DNA of 11,892 nt, taken from Clostridia bacterium (GTDB lineage: Bacteria; Bacillota; Clostridia; Oscillospirales; Butyricicoccaceae). A program made the translations under genes and the position numbers. Position 1 is the first letter of the stretch; each line of letters starts with the position of its first letter. This document shows, piece after piece, positions 1 through 6,560 of this stretch. The notes below the pieces were generated by a model that was not told the origin of the DNA, made no database searches, and saw only the letters and a program-made list of their open reading frames with translations. Location: positions 1-11,892 of the forward strand of contig JAFZPW010000089.1 in NCBI GenBank assembly GCA_017552495.1, given 5' to 3'.

Positions 1-70
1 CTCCTGTATTCTGTGGTTGCTCACGAAAAATCCTACAAAATATTATAGTTTACTTTACCCCAAATGGCAA
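1..70 (-). promoter_or_regulatory. Leftward promoter and ribosome site for a gene beyond the left edge
   Basis: Read on the minus strand, a TTGCCA -35 (65-70), a 17 bp spacer and a perfect TATAAT -10 (42-47) form a good sigma-A promoter. An ACAGGAG ribosome site lies at 1-7, so the start codon should be just outside the window. The transcript is separate from the MFS gene, which terminates at 154-189. An imperfect hairpin (CTGGA...TCCAG, about 101-126) lies upstream of the -35 and could be an operator, but this is weak. Confidence 0.6.
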
Positions 71-153
71 TAACACTTTGGTTACAGTTTGCACGATTTT
101 CTGGAGAAAACAAGTGTTTTTCCAGTAAATCTGAATGGTTTCAGAAAAATTAA

Positions 154-189
154 GAAAAGAAAACCGCCGTCCGCTTTTGCGGACGGCGG
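154..189 (-). terminator. Intrinsic terminator of the MFS transporter gene
   Basis: A perfect 11 bp stem (164-174 with 179-189, CCGCCGTCCGC arm) closes a TTTT loop. On the minus strand it is followed by a T-rich tract (TTTTCTTTTC). It begins 6 nt past the stop codon of the leftward transporter gene, so it is that gene's terminator. Confidence 0.9.
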
Positions 190-194
190 AAAAC

Positions 195-1514
195 TCAGTC
201 GTCTACGTCGAAGGCCTCCAGTCTGCTCTTTTTGGGAAGGGGCTTGCTGTCGCCGTGCCTCACCTGTGTCATGGTAAGGAAGGACAGCAGCGAAAACACA
301 ACCGCGTAGGGGAACAAAACCTTGTAGCCCAGCCCCAGATAGTCGATCAAAAGGCCAGACAGCAAGGGCGTGACGATCTGGGCCGCCATGGAAAAGGCGT
401 AATAATAGCCGGTGTATTTTCCTGTGTCGCCGGCGGTGGACATCTCCACCACCATGGGGAAGGAGTTGACGTTGATGGCCGCCCAGCCCACGCCCACCAA
501 ACCGAAGAGCAGATACATCACCGGCGTGCGGTGGGTGATGAAGATGGCGGAGAAATAGCAGGCCGACATCAAAAGAATGCCGATCAGGATGGTCTTTTTC
601 CGCCCCACTCTGGAGGAGAGGACGCCCAGCGGGATAAAACTGAGGATGGCCACGATGGTGGCCGCCATCAGATAGCCGGAGGAGGCGCTGAGGTCGGCGC
701 CCCAGACAGAAACGCAATAGCGGGAAAAGGCTGTGGTGACGGCGTTGTAGGCCGTAAACCACAAAAACACCGAAAGCAGAATCAGGATCAGGCTTTTTCG
801 CACGTCCCGGGGCAGTTTGCCGCCTTTTGACTGCTCTGCGGCGGCCCGGTCCTGCTCAGAGGCGGCTACGTCGGCCCAGGTTTCGGCGTTGACCGCGGGC
901 TCCTTTACCGTCAGAAGCAGGATCGCCACGCTAACGGCCATAAAGGCCGCCACCACCACGAAAATGGGGGTGAAGGACTGGTCGGGGGGATAAAAACTGG
1001 AGCCGTCGGCGGCCTTTTCGCTCTTGAGCAGAAGCATCATCATCAGCGTGGAGAAAATGCCGCCCACATAACCCACCAGATTGATGATGGCGTTGGCGCG
1101 GGAGCGCAGAGGCTTGGGCGTTACATCTGGCATATAGGCCACGGCGGGCGAACGGTAGATGCTCATGGTCACCAAAAGCAGCAGGAGGGCGATCATGAAC
1201 AGAGGGAAGTTCCGCAGCTTGAGCGCCCACGCCAGTACCAGAAGCAGGATAACGGCGCCCGCCGTGCCGAAGAGGATATAGGGCGAGCGGCAGCCCAGCC
1301 GGGTGTGGGTCTTGTCGGAAAGCGAGCCGAACAGCGGCAGCATGAAGAGCGCCAGAATGTTGTCGATGGACATGATGGCGTTGGTGGTGAAGGTACGCAG
1401 GCCAAAGACGTTTTCCAGCAGGTGGGGGATCACCTGATCGTAAAACTGCCAGAAAGCCAGAATGGACATAAAGGCAAAGCCGATGAGAACGGTGCGCTTG
1501 GTATTCAGCTTCAT
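195..1514 (-). CDS. MFS transporter, SLC45/GPH-like sugar-type permease
   Basis: A 439-residue integral membrane protein of the major facilitator superfamily, close to the usual length for 12-helix permeases. Hydrophobic segments are spread along the chain, with a charged central loop at about residues 205-240 between the two six-helix halves. After helix 2 the loop GSLSDKTHTRLG (63-74) matches the MFS motif A. The DN..A.F..P..G arrangement just before it (51-63) and the GKYTGYYYAFSMAAQIVTPLLSG stretch (around 365-387) resemble SLC45-type sucrose/oligosaccharide:cation transporters. The likely role is uptake of a sugar or other small solute coupled to H+ or Na+; the substrate cannot be read from the sequence. 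The ATG at 1514 has a GGAAGG ribosome site about 6 nt upstream. The gene is monocistronic, with its own promoter (1562-1591) and terminator. Confidence 0.85.
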   Translation of the reverse strand: MKLNTKRTVLIGFAFMSILAFWQFYDQVIPHLLENVFGLRTFTTNAIMSIDNILALFMLPLFGSLSDKTHTRLGCRSPYILFGTAGAVILLLVLAWALKLRNFPLFMIALLLLLVTMSIYRSPAVAYMPDVTPKPLRSRANAIINLVGYVGGIFSTLMMMLLLKSEKAADGSSFYPPDQSFTPIFVVVAAFMAVSVAILLLTVKEPAVNAETWADVAASEQDRAAAEQSKGGKLPRDVRKSLILILLSVFLWFTAYNAVTTAFSRYCVSVWGADLSASSGYLMAATIVAILSFIPLGVLSSRVGRKKTILIGILLMSACYFSAIFITHRTPVMYLLFGLVGVGWAAINVNSFPMVVEMSTAGDTGKYTGYYYAFSMAAQIVTPLLSGLLIDYLGLGYKVLFPYAVVFSLLSFLTMTQVRHGDSKPLPKKSRLEAFDVDD

Positions 1515-1532
1515 GGAAACCCTTCCTTTTTG

Positions 1533-1549
1533 CCGGCGCGGCGCGCCGG
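1533..1549 (-). promoter_or_regulatory. GC-rich hairpin in the 5' leader of the MFS mRNA
   Basis: CCGGCGC (1533-1539) and GCGCCGG (1543-1549) form a perfect 7 bp stem around a 3-nt loop. It lies a few nucleotides downstream of the predicted transcription start and just before the ribosome site. It could stabilise the 5' end or act as an operator. On the plus strand it is followed by a short T run (1554-1558), but no plus-strand gene needs a terminator here. Confidence 0.4.
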
Positions 1550-1561
1550 GAACTTTTTCCT

Positions 1562-1591
1562 ATTATACTATAAAAAAGCCGGAGTTTGCAA
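1562..1591 (-). promoter_or_regulatory. Promoter of the MFS transporter gene
   Basis: On the minus strand, TTGCAA (1586-1591), an 18 bp spacer and TATAAT (1562-1567) form a sigma-A type promoter. The -10 is 48 nt upstream of the ATG at 1514. The region lies back to back with the spoIIE start region. Confidence 0.6.
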
Positions 1592-1628
1592 CCGGAAATC
1601 CGCAAAAGGATATTCCCGCTGTTATTTC

Positions 1629-1662
1629 CTGACAGATTTTTTGCCCCGGGGCTTCTTACAAT
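1629..1662 (+). promoter_or_regulatory. Candidate spoIIE promoter with a 22 bp spacer
   Basis: CTGACA (1629-1634) and TACAAT (1657-1662) are separated by 22 bp, too long for an ordinary sigma-A promoter. Spo0A-activated sigma-A promoters such as Bacillus subtilis spoIIG are known for this extra-long spacing, so it would fit a sporulation gene. Transcription would start near 1669, just before the ribosome site at 1672-1680, which agrees with the start codon at 1688. No clear Spo0A box (TGTCGAA-like) is seen, so the call is tentative. Confidence 0.35.
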
Positions 1663-1687
1663 GAAGAAAACGAGGGGAGGCGGAGTC

Positions 1688-3937
1688 ATGGAACTGCGAC
1701 AGGAAGGCATCTCGGCCCGAAGGATGGGTCCGGAAGCGATCAAATGGATCCGATGGGCAGTGAACGCTCTGGCGGGGGCGGTGTTTGCCGTGGCCCGGTT
1801 TTCCGGCGGGATGCGGCCCTTTGGCGTGGCCTATGCCACGGCGGGGGGACAGGCGCTGCCCGCCGCCATGGGAGCCTTTTTGGCTTATCTGCTGTTTGGC
1901 GGGCGGACAGGCCTGGTATATGCCGCCGCCACGGCGGTGATTCTCACCTGCCGCATGGTGCTGGATGGGACGGCCCTTGCGGAAAAACGATGGTTTTATC
2001 CCGCCTGCGCTGCCACGGCGCTGTTTTGCACCCGGTTTGTCATTCTGGAAGATTTGCAGAGCTTTTTGCTGCTGCTGTGTGAAACGGCGCTGTGCGCCGC
2101 CTGCTCGATGCTGCTGCGCGAGGGGCGGGACAAGCGTTCGCCGCTGGCGGTATGGGGCCGGGCGGCGGCCGGCTTGTGTCTTTTGTTGGCGGCGCTGCCG
2201 CTGCATGTCGGAATTTTTTCGCCGGCACGGATGATCGCCGCGCTGGTGACGCTGGCGGCGGGCTGCTTTGGCGGCGGAGCCGCGGGCGCCTGTGTGGGTG
2301 CGATTTACGGCGCGGGGATCGACCTCTCCGCAGGGACAGGCCCCTTTTTTGCCCTGATCTGGTGTGTGGCGGGGCTGAGCGCCGGGCCCGGTGGCCGAAA
2401 GGACCGGCTGATGGCGGCTATGAGTTTTTGCACGGCGGGGGGCGTAATCTGCCTGTGGCTCTCGCAGGAAAGCGGTGCCATGGCGGCGCTGGCGGAGCTG
2501 TTTTTGGCTGGCGGCGGGTTTTTGCTGCTGCCGCGAAGGCTGCGGGTGGCGCTGGAAACGGCCTTTGCCGGAGCCGCCGGGAGCGGCAGACGGGTCCGTC
2601 CGGGCGCGTCGCAGGCGCTTTTGCGCCTTTCGGAGGCGGTGGGACAGCTTGGTCAGGTGATGGACGGCCGGTGGGAGGGCGTATCCCGGGATCCGGGGGA
2701 TCTGAGCACGGTCTACCGCAGCGCCTGTGAAACAGCCTGCCGTTCGTGCCGCCGCCGGGATGTCTGCTGGCAGCAGGAGCAGAGCGCCCTCAAAACCATG
2801 CTGGCCGATCTTGCGGACACCCTGCGCAGCCGTCACGCGCTGGAGCCCGAAAATCTGCCTGCGTGGTTTCGGGGAACCTGCTTGCACAGCGAGCGCTTTT
2901 GCGGAGCGGTAAATGACGCGTACCGGGAGGCGCTGCGGCGCGAGGCGCGACTGCGGCGGGAGGATACGGTGCGCGGCGTGATGAGCGCCCAGTACGAGAG
3001 CCTGGAGGCTCTGCTGGACAGCGTGGCGGGACGGGCCGGCATGGGAGCCGATTACGACCCCGCGCTGGAGGAACGGGTCCGGCGGGTGGTGCGAGCTTAT
3101 CTGCCCCGGGCCGGAACGGCGGTCTGTCTCACCGGCGGACGGCTGCAAATCGACCTGCTGCTGTCAGACGGCGGCGCGGCGTTGTCCGGCGATGTGGGAA
3201 CCATGCTTCGCTCGCTGCAGGGGGCGCTGGGGGTGGAACTTCTGCCTCCCGAGACCGTGTCCAGCAGAAAGGGGACGTGCTGGCGCATCTGCCAGCGCGA
3301 AAAGTGGAATCTGGAGGTTCGCGCCGCCGTGCGGAAAAAGGAGGGTGAAGCGGTATGCGGCGACAGTTTTCGCCAACTTCGCACCGACGATGGCCGGGCC
3401 ATTTTGCTGCTGTCCGACGGGATGGGGACGGGAAAGCAGGCGGGAGAGATCTCAGCCCGGGCCCTGGAACTGGTGAGCAGTTTTGTCCGGTCGGGATGCA
3501 GTCTGGCCGAGAGCACGTCGGCGGTGTTGCCCGTTTTGGCGGCGCGGTTTACCGAATGGGGCTTTGTTACGCTGGATCTGCTGGAGGTCAACCTGTTTAC
3601 CGGGCAGGCGGCGCTTTTGAAATACGGCGCCGCGCCGGGGTTTCTATTGCGGGAGGGACGGCTGACTCAATTTTCCGCCGAGGCGCTGCCCGCCGGACTG
3701 GAGCCGCCGGGCAGGCAGATCCCCGCCGCCCATCTTCGCCTGCGGGAGGGAGACCGGATCGTTTTGATGAGCGATGGGGTGTGGGAAAATCCCGATACCG
3801 AAAGTCTCCTGCGGGACGGAGGCGGACTGGAGGGGCAGGCGCTGGCAAACGCGCTTATCCGCGAGGCGGCCCGCAAAGGCGTGTGCGACGACATGACGGT
3901 GCTCACCGCCACCTTTACGGCCGCGCAGACGCCGTAA
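1688..3937 (+). CDS. spoIIE: Stage II sporulation protein E (SpoIIE), PP2C-type serine phosphatase
   Basis: A 749-residue protein with SpoIIE architecture. About 10 hydrophobic segments fill residues 20-290, a cytoplasmic middle region follows (about 300-540), and a C-terminal PP2C/SpoIIE phosphatase domain covers about 545-745. Metal-binding motifs of the phosphatase are visible: GDS (558-560), LLLSDGMGTG (573-582), SDGVWE (695-700) and CDDMTVL (733-739). The middle region carries a Cys cluster (C347, C351, C354, C360). In spore formers SpoIIE sits at the asymmetric septum, interacts with FtsZ, and dephosphorylates SpoIIAA to release sigma-F in the forespore. The ATG at 1688 is chosen because GAGGGGAGG (1672-1680) lies 7 nt before it; the in-frame upstream ATG at 1661 lacks a ribosome site and overlaps the candidate -10. 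It is slightly shorter than the B. subtilis protein (about 830 residues), with no motif missing. Confidence 0.95.
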   Translation: MELRQEGISARRMGPEAIKWIRWAVNALAGAVFAVARFSGGMRPFGVAYATAGGQALPAAMGAFLAYLLFGGRTGLVYAAATAVILTCRMVLDGTALAEKRWFYPACAATALFCTRFVILEDLQSFLLLLCETALCAACSMLLREGRDKRSPLAVWGRAAAGLCLLLAALPLHVGIFSPARMIAALVTLAAGCFGGGAAGACVGAIYGAGIDLSAGTGPFFALIWCVAGLSAGPGGRKDRLMAAMSFCTAGGVICLWLSQESGAMAALAELFLAGGGFLLLPRRLRVALETAFAGAAGSGRRVRPGASQALLRLSEAVGQLGQVMDGRWEGVSRDPGDLSTVYRSACETACRSCRRRDVCWQQEQSALKTMLADLADTLRSRHALEPENLPAWFRGTCLHSERFCGAVNDAYREALRREARLRREDTVRGVMSAQYESLEALLDSVAGRAGMGADYDPALEERVRRVVRAYLPRAGTAVCLTGGRLQIDLLLSDGGAALSGDVGTMLRSLQGALGVELLPPETVSSRKGTCWRICQREKWNLEVRAAVRKKEGEAVCGDSFRQLRTDDGRAILLLSDGMGTGKQAGEISARALELVSSFVRSGCSLAESTSAVLPVLAARFTEWGFVTLDLLEVNLFTGQAALLKYGAAPGFLLREGRLTQFSAEALPAGLEPPGRQIPAAHLRLREGDRIVLMSDGVWENPDTESLLRDGGGLEGQALANALIREAARKGVCDDMTVLTATFTAAQTP

Positions 3938-3940
3938 CGC

Positions 3941-3990
3941 AAAAAACGGCTCCCCGCTTTCTTGGGGAGCCGCGTTTGTTTTTCTTTTTT
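3941..3990. terminator. Bidirectional terminator between spoIIE and the D-cysteine desulfhydrase gene
   Basis: CGGCTCCCC (3947-3955) and GGGGAGCCG (3964-3972) form a perfect 9 bp stem. A T-rich tract follows on the plus strand (3974-3990) and an A6 run precedes it (3941-3946), giving a T run on the minus strand. It serves the two convergent genes. Confidence 0.9.
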
Positions 3991-5015
3991 CAGTCCAAGA
4001 TGGTCACGCCGTCCAGCAGTTCTTTTTCAAACTCCACCCGATGGTGCCTGGTGTAGATGCCGGGCAGACCGCCGGTGTGCAGAAAGATAACCTTAGCGCC
4101 CTTTTGAATTTTGCCTTCCCGCACCATGTCCAGAATGCCGGCGAAGGCCTTGCCGGTGTAGCAGGGATCCAGAAGGATCGCCTCGCGGCGGGCCATGTAG
4201 CGCACGGCGTCCCGTACCTCTTTGCAGGGATTGTTGTAAGCGCCGCGGGTATAGTCCTTTTCGATGCGGAAGTCTTCGCGCGCGGCGCTGCAGGTCAGAC
4301 CGAAGGTTTGCTTGACGCTGTTGAAATAGTCCACGATGCGCGCTTCCTTGGCCTCCAGGAAGGGCGAGATAGCCACACCCACCAGACCCAGCGGCGAGCG
4401 GGACTCCTGCAAGCCGCAGAACAGGCCCATATAGGTGCCGATGCTGCCTACGGCGGAATAGATCGTGGCGTCCGCAAGGCCCATCTCCTCGGCCTGGGCG
4501 GTGAGCTCCTGCGCGCATTCAAAATAACCCAGGATGCCGATATCGTTGGAGCCGCCGATGGGAATCTCGTAAACCTTCTCCCCCTGCGCCTCATAACGGG
4601 CTTTGACGGCGGCGGCCGTTTCGGCGAACTGAACGTTCTCGGGGCGGCCGTCGTCCTTTTTCAGGATGACCTCGGCGCCCATCAGGCGATCCAGCAAGAG
4701 GTTGGCCGAAAGCTCGCCGGGATACTCGTCCACGCAGACGATGGCGCATTTCATGCCGTATTTTGCGGCGACGGCGGCGGTAAGACGGCCGTGGTTGGTC
4801 TGTGCGCCGCCCAGCGTCAAAAGCACGGTGGCACCCTGATCCTGCGCGTCCTTCAGCAGATATTCCAGTTTGCGCAACTTGTTGCCGCCCACGCCAAGGT
4901 TGGTGAGATCGTCCCGCTTGATGTAGAACTCCACGTCCAGATCCTGCGAGATCCCGGGGAGATATTCCAGCGGGGTGGGCAGATGGAGAAACGGAATCTT
5001 TTCATGTCCCAGCAT
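3990..5015 (-). CDS. dcyD: PLP-dependent D-cysteine desulfhydrase / ACC deaminase family enzyme
   Basis: A 341-residue fold-type II PLP enzyme of the D-cysteine desulfhydrase/1-aminocyclopropane-1-carboxylate deaminase family, typical in length. D-cysteine desulfhydrase splits D-cysteine into pyruvate, ammonia and sulfide in the cytoplasm. The PLP-binding lysine is K46 in GGNKLRKLEYL. Other family signatures are GGAQTNHGR (69-77, cofactor ring), the Gly-rich phosphate loop SAVGSIGTYMGL (187-198), DPCYTGKAFAG (283-293) and FLHTGGLPGIY (311-321). The phosphate loop has Ile where many members have a second Gly (SIGT for SGGT), so substrate preference is uncertain; ACC, D-serine or other beta-substituted D-amino acids are possible. 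The ATG at 5015 follows AGGAGG by 8 nt (5024-5029); a longer frame reaching 5075 has no ribosome site. It lies 67 nt downstream of the Mor-like gene, possibly co-transcribed, and also has a promoter-like sequence of its own. Confidence 0.88.
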   Translation of the reverse strand: MLGHEKIPFLHLPTPLEYLPGISQDLDVEFYIKRDDLTNLGVGGNKLRKLEYLLKDAQDQGATVLLTLGGAQTNHGRLTAAVAAKYGMKCAIVCVDEYPGELSANLLLDRLMGAEVILKKDDGRPENVQFAETAAAVKARYEAQGEKVYEIPIGGSNDIGILGYFECAQELTAQAEEMGLADATIYSAVGSIGTYMGLFCGLQESRSPLGLVGVAISPFLEAKEARIVDYFNSVKQTFGLTCSAAREDFRIEKDYTRGAYNNPCKEVRDAVRYMARREAILLDPCYTGKAFAGILDMVREGKIQKGAKVIFLHTGGLPGIYTRHHRVEFEKELLDGVTILD

Positions 5016-5046
5016 AGTCGTAGCCTCCTGTATGTGGATTTCTTCC

Positions 5047-5075
5047 AGCATACACCATTTTTTAGAAAAAAGCAA
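5047..5075 (-). promoter_or_regulatory. Possible promoter of the D-cysteine desulfhydrase gene
   Basis: On the minus strand, TTGCTT (5070-5075), 17 bp, and TATGCT (5047-5052) make a moderate sigma-A promoter in the 67 nt between the Mor-like gene and the enzyme gene. A TGTATG/CATACA inverted repeat (5029-5034 and 5049-5054) overlaps the -10 and abuts the ribosome site, and could be an operator or leader hairpin. Confidence 0.4.
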
Positions 5076-5082
5076 GCGAGGA

Positions 5083-5352
5083 TTATTGCTTTGGAAAGCT
5101 GTCCTTTACGATGGTGCGGACGTGCCGCTCGGTGATACCGTATTTGCGGGCGAGCTGGCGGGTGTTGGTGCCGTCGTATTCCCGACGGATGGCTTCGTGC
5201 CGCAGGGGCTTTTCCAGCGTTTCCCGCTTGGGAAGATAAATGAATTCGCCGCCGGCCATGTCGATGATCTCCAGAAAATGCTGCATGCCTACGATCTCGC
5301 ACAGCCATTGCATATCTTCCGGAACCTGTTCCGGCGTCAGTTGAAAGCGCAT
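5083..5352 (-). CDS. Mor-type (phage Mu Mor/C-like) helix-turn-helix transcription factor
   Basis: A basic 89-residue protein. Residues 14-45 (short helices plus GGEFIYLPKR) resemble the dimerisation part of the Mor transcription activator family. Residues about 60-82 (DGTNTRQLARKYGITERHVRTI) are a clear helix-turn-helix. In phage Mu, Mor and C activate middle and late promoters; stand-alone Mor-like proteins also occur in Firmicute chromosomes, generally without a known role. The start at 5352 is set by GGAGG about 8 nt upstream; longer in-frame extensions have no ribosome site and would overlap its promoter. The gene is divergent from the XRE/ImmA pair and shares a 232 nt control region with it. 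Its closest downstream neighbour is the D-cysteine desulfhydrase gene, a possible target or passenger of the same transcript. Family call fairly firm; function unknown. Confidence 0.75.
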   Translation of the reverse strand: MRFQLTPEQVPEDMQWLCEIVGMQHFLEIIDMAGGEFIYLPKRETLEKPLRHEAIRREYDGTNTRQLARKYGITERHVRTIVKDSFPKQ

Positions 5353-5436
5353 AAGAGAATCCTCCGTTTTTGTCCGTTTTATCGGATATATTTTTTCGCA
5401 TACTGCGGGCGAGTGGAAAGAAACAGGCAATTTCGA

Positions 5437-5458
5437 TCTTGTGGAAGTTGACACAAGA
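5437..5458 (-). promoter_or_regulatory. Dyad operator candidate over the Mor-like gene's -10
   Basis: TCTTGTG (5437-5443) and CACAAGA (5452-5458) form a perfect 7 bp inverted repeat with an 8-nt centre. It overlaps the -10 (5456-5461) and the likely transcription start of the leftward Mor-like gene. A protein bound here would block that promoter. The XRE protein encoded next door and the Mor-like protein itself are the obvious candidates (inference). Confidence 0.5.
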
Positions 5459-5484
5459 ATAATTCGGAATTTGTGAAATGTCAA
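5456..5484 (-). promoter_or_regulatory. Promoter of the Mor-like gene
   Basis: On the minus strand a consensus TTGACA -35 (5479-5484), a 17 bp spacer and TATTCT (5456-5461) make a strong sigma-A promoter. The spacer holds a short palindrome, AATTC-G-GAATT (5461-5471). The leader to the ATG at 5352 would be about 100 nt. Confidence 0.75.
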
Positions 5485-5516
5485 GTGCAAAGCTTCAAAT
5501 TTATCGAAAAATTTTC

Positions 5517-5545
5517 TTTACAATTTCGACAAATTGTGATATTTT
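5517..5545 (+). promoter_or_regulatory. Promoter and spacer operator of the XRE/ImmA operon
   Basis: TTTACA (5517-5522), 17 bp, then TATTTT (5540-5545) form a sigma-A promoter. CAATTT-CGAC-AAATTG (5521-5536), a perfect 6 bp inverted repeat, lies over the -35 edge and spacer, the classic position for XRE autorepression. The half sequence CAATTTCGA recurs at 5428-5436, on the Mor side of the control region. Confidence 0.65.
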
Positions 5546-5584
5546 TAGAATGAAAGAGACAGAAATCGGAAAGGAGGAACAACG

Positions 5585-5908
5585 ATGAGCTTTGGAGAAC
5601 AACTTCGTCTGGCACGAAAAAATGCCGGAATGACCCAAAAACAACTGGCCGACGCCATCGGCGCCAAACATAATTCCATCAGCAACTGGGAAAAGGGACA
5701 GAACCAGCCCGACGCCGAAACCATCCGGCTGCTTTGCAGGGCGCTCAAGGTGGAGGCAAATCATTTTTTCAGCGGGGACGACGGCCAGCTTTCGGCGGTA
5801 GAGTTTGCCCTGTTCGGCGAGGTGCGGCAGCTCAGCGAGGAGGACAAGCGGGACGTGCTGGAATTTATCCGCTTCAAGCGCGCCCAGCAGGAAAAGAGGC
5901 AGGGGTGA
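5585..5908 (+). CDS. XRE-family helix-turn-helix repressor
   Basis: A 107-residue cytoplasmic DNA-binding protein. Residues about 6-60 form a Cro/C1-type HTH with the signature GMTQKQLADAIGAKHNSISNWEKGQNQPDAETIRLLCRAL split over positions 15-53, followed by a short helical, charged tail likely to dimerise. AAGGAGG (5571-5577) sits 7 nt before the ATG. The stop overlaps the start of the ImmA-type peptidase gene (GTGA), so the two are translationally coupled. In the ImmA/ImmR system of ICEBs1 and in related phage switches, an XRE repressor is inactivated by the partner peptidase. By analogy this protein should repress its own promoter through the spacer palindrome, and perhaps the divergent Mor-like gene (inference). 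Confidence 0.9.
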   Translation: MSFGEQLRLARKNAGMTQKQLADAIGAKHNSISNWEKGQNQPDAETIRLLCRALKVEANHFFSGDDGQLSAVEFALFGEVRQLSEEDKRDVLEFIRFKRAQQEKRQG

Positions 5909-6315
5909 CGAGCCGGCTGCAGCGGTTATATCAGCAAGCGGAGGCAATGGGGCTGCAAGTGTATTTTCTGCCCATGCAAACGCGGTGCGGGATCTCGACC
6001 CCCGACGGGACGATCGGTATGGATTCCAACCGGCAGAAGAGTACGGCGGAGGAGTTGGTCTGTCTGGCACATGAAATGGGCCACTGCATGACGGGGAGCT
6101 TTTATACCGCCGAGGCCGACCTGCTTCAGCGGCGGCGATGTGAGGCCCGGGCCGACCGGTGGGCTTATCGTCAGTTGGTGCCGCTGGATGAGCTGCGGCG
6201 GCTTTTGGCGCGGGGTGTCACCCGAACCGACGAGCTGGCGGAGCATTTCGGCGTAACGGAGGACTTTTTGCGGGACTGTCTGGCATATTACAGAAACGCG
6301 AAAAACGCCATCTGA
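5905..6315 (+). CDS. ImmA/IrrE-family zinc metallopeptidase
   Basis: A 136-residue soluble peptidase of the ImmA/IrrE (peptidase M78) family. The zinc motif HEMGH occupies residues 56-60, and E80 in CEARAD supplies the expected third ligand; Y68 and the AEADLLQRRR helix follow the family pattern. Such enzymes cleave a cognate XRE repressor when a signal arrives and so derepress its target promoters. The start is taken as GTG at 5905, whose last bases overlap the upstream stop (GTGA), with AAGAGG at 5894-5899. An ATG-initiated version in this frame would have to begin at 5734, deep inside the XRE gene, with no ribosome site. The C-terminal part (about 92-130) is a small helical region that may contact the repressor. 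No integrase, excisionase or phage structural gene is nearby, so this is not an obvious mobile element control module. Confidence 0.88.
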   Translation: MTSRLQRLYQQAEAMGLQVYFLPMQTRCGISTPDGTIGMDSNRQKSTAEELVCLAHEMGHCMTGSFYTAEADLLQRRRCEARADRWAYRQLVPLDELRRLLARGVTRTDELAEHFGVTEDFLRDCLAYYRNAKNAI

Positions 6316-6560
6316 AAAACCGTCCGGCGGAACTGGAGCGGCACGCCGCTTGTTGGACCACATGATAAACGACTGCCGCGCGGGGCGTTGTGATATGCCA
6401 AAAGGAATGCCAAACAAAAGAAGCGCAGGCGCGTTCAAACAAAGCGCCGCCGACGGGATGCGCCGCGCTAAGCCGAACGATAAAGAAGCGGCAAGGGCCT
6501 GCTTCGAGCGCTCTAGCCTAGGGGCGGCGATGGTTTCTCTGTCCCTCCAGCCGAAAGAAA
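6316..6560. other. Gene-poor stretch after the ImmA gene
   Basis: No convincing gene. A 73-codon plus-strand frame (TTG at 6350, first ATG at 6362, stop 6569-6571) has no ribosome site, is rich in Lys, Arg, Ala and Ser, and runs into the palindrome at 6561-6594; the minus strand is also open here. A small inverted repeat, AGCGGC-AC-GCCGCT (6337-6350), follows the ImmA stop by about 20 nt and is followed by TTGTTGG, so it could be a weak terminator for the XRE/ImmA operon. The rest shows no structure I can name; it may be degenerate repeat DNA. Confidence 0.4.

Noticed and set aside
1533..1558. Plus-strand terminator formed by the GC hairpin and T run
   Set aside because: No plus-strand gene lies to its left in a position to need it; it is in the leader of the leftward MFS gene.
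1622..3148. Long open frame (about 500 codons) on the minus strand opposite spoIIE
   Set aside because: It is antisense to a certain spoIIE gene, lacks a ribosome site, and its translation is low-complexity Gln/Arg/Pro-rich, typical of a GC-rich shadow.
4041..5135. Long plus-strand frame opposite the D-cysteine desulfhydrase gene
   Set aside because: Antisense shadow with no ribosome site; the minus strand carries all the family motifs.
5083..6315. Prophage or ICE remnant
   Set aside because: Mor, XRE and ImmA are phage-type regulators, but there is no integrase, excisionase, attachment-site repeat or structural gene, so the mobile-element label is not justified.
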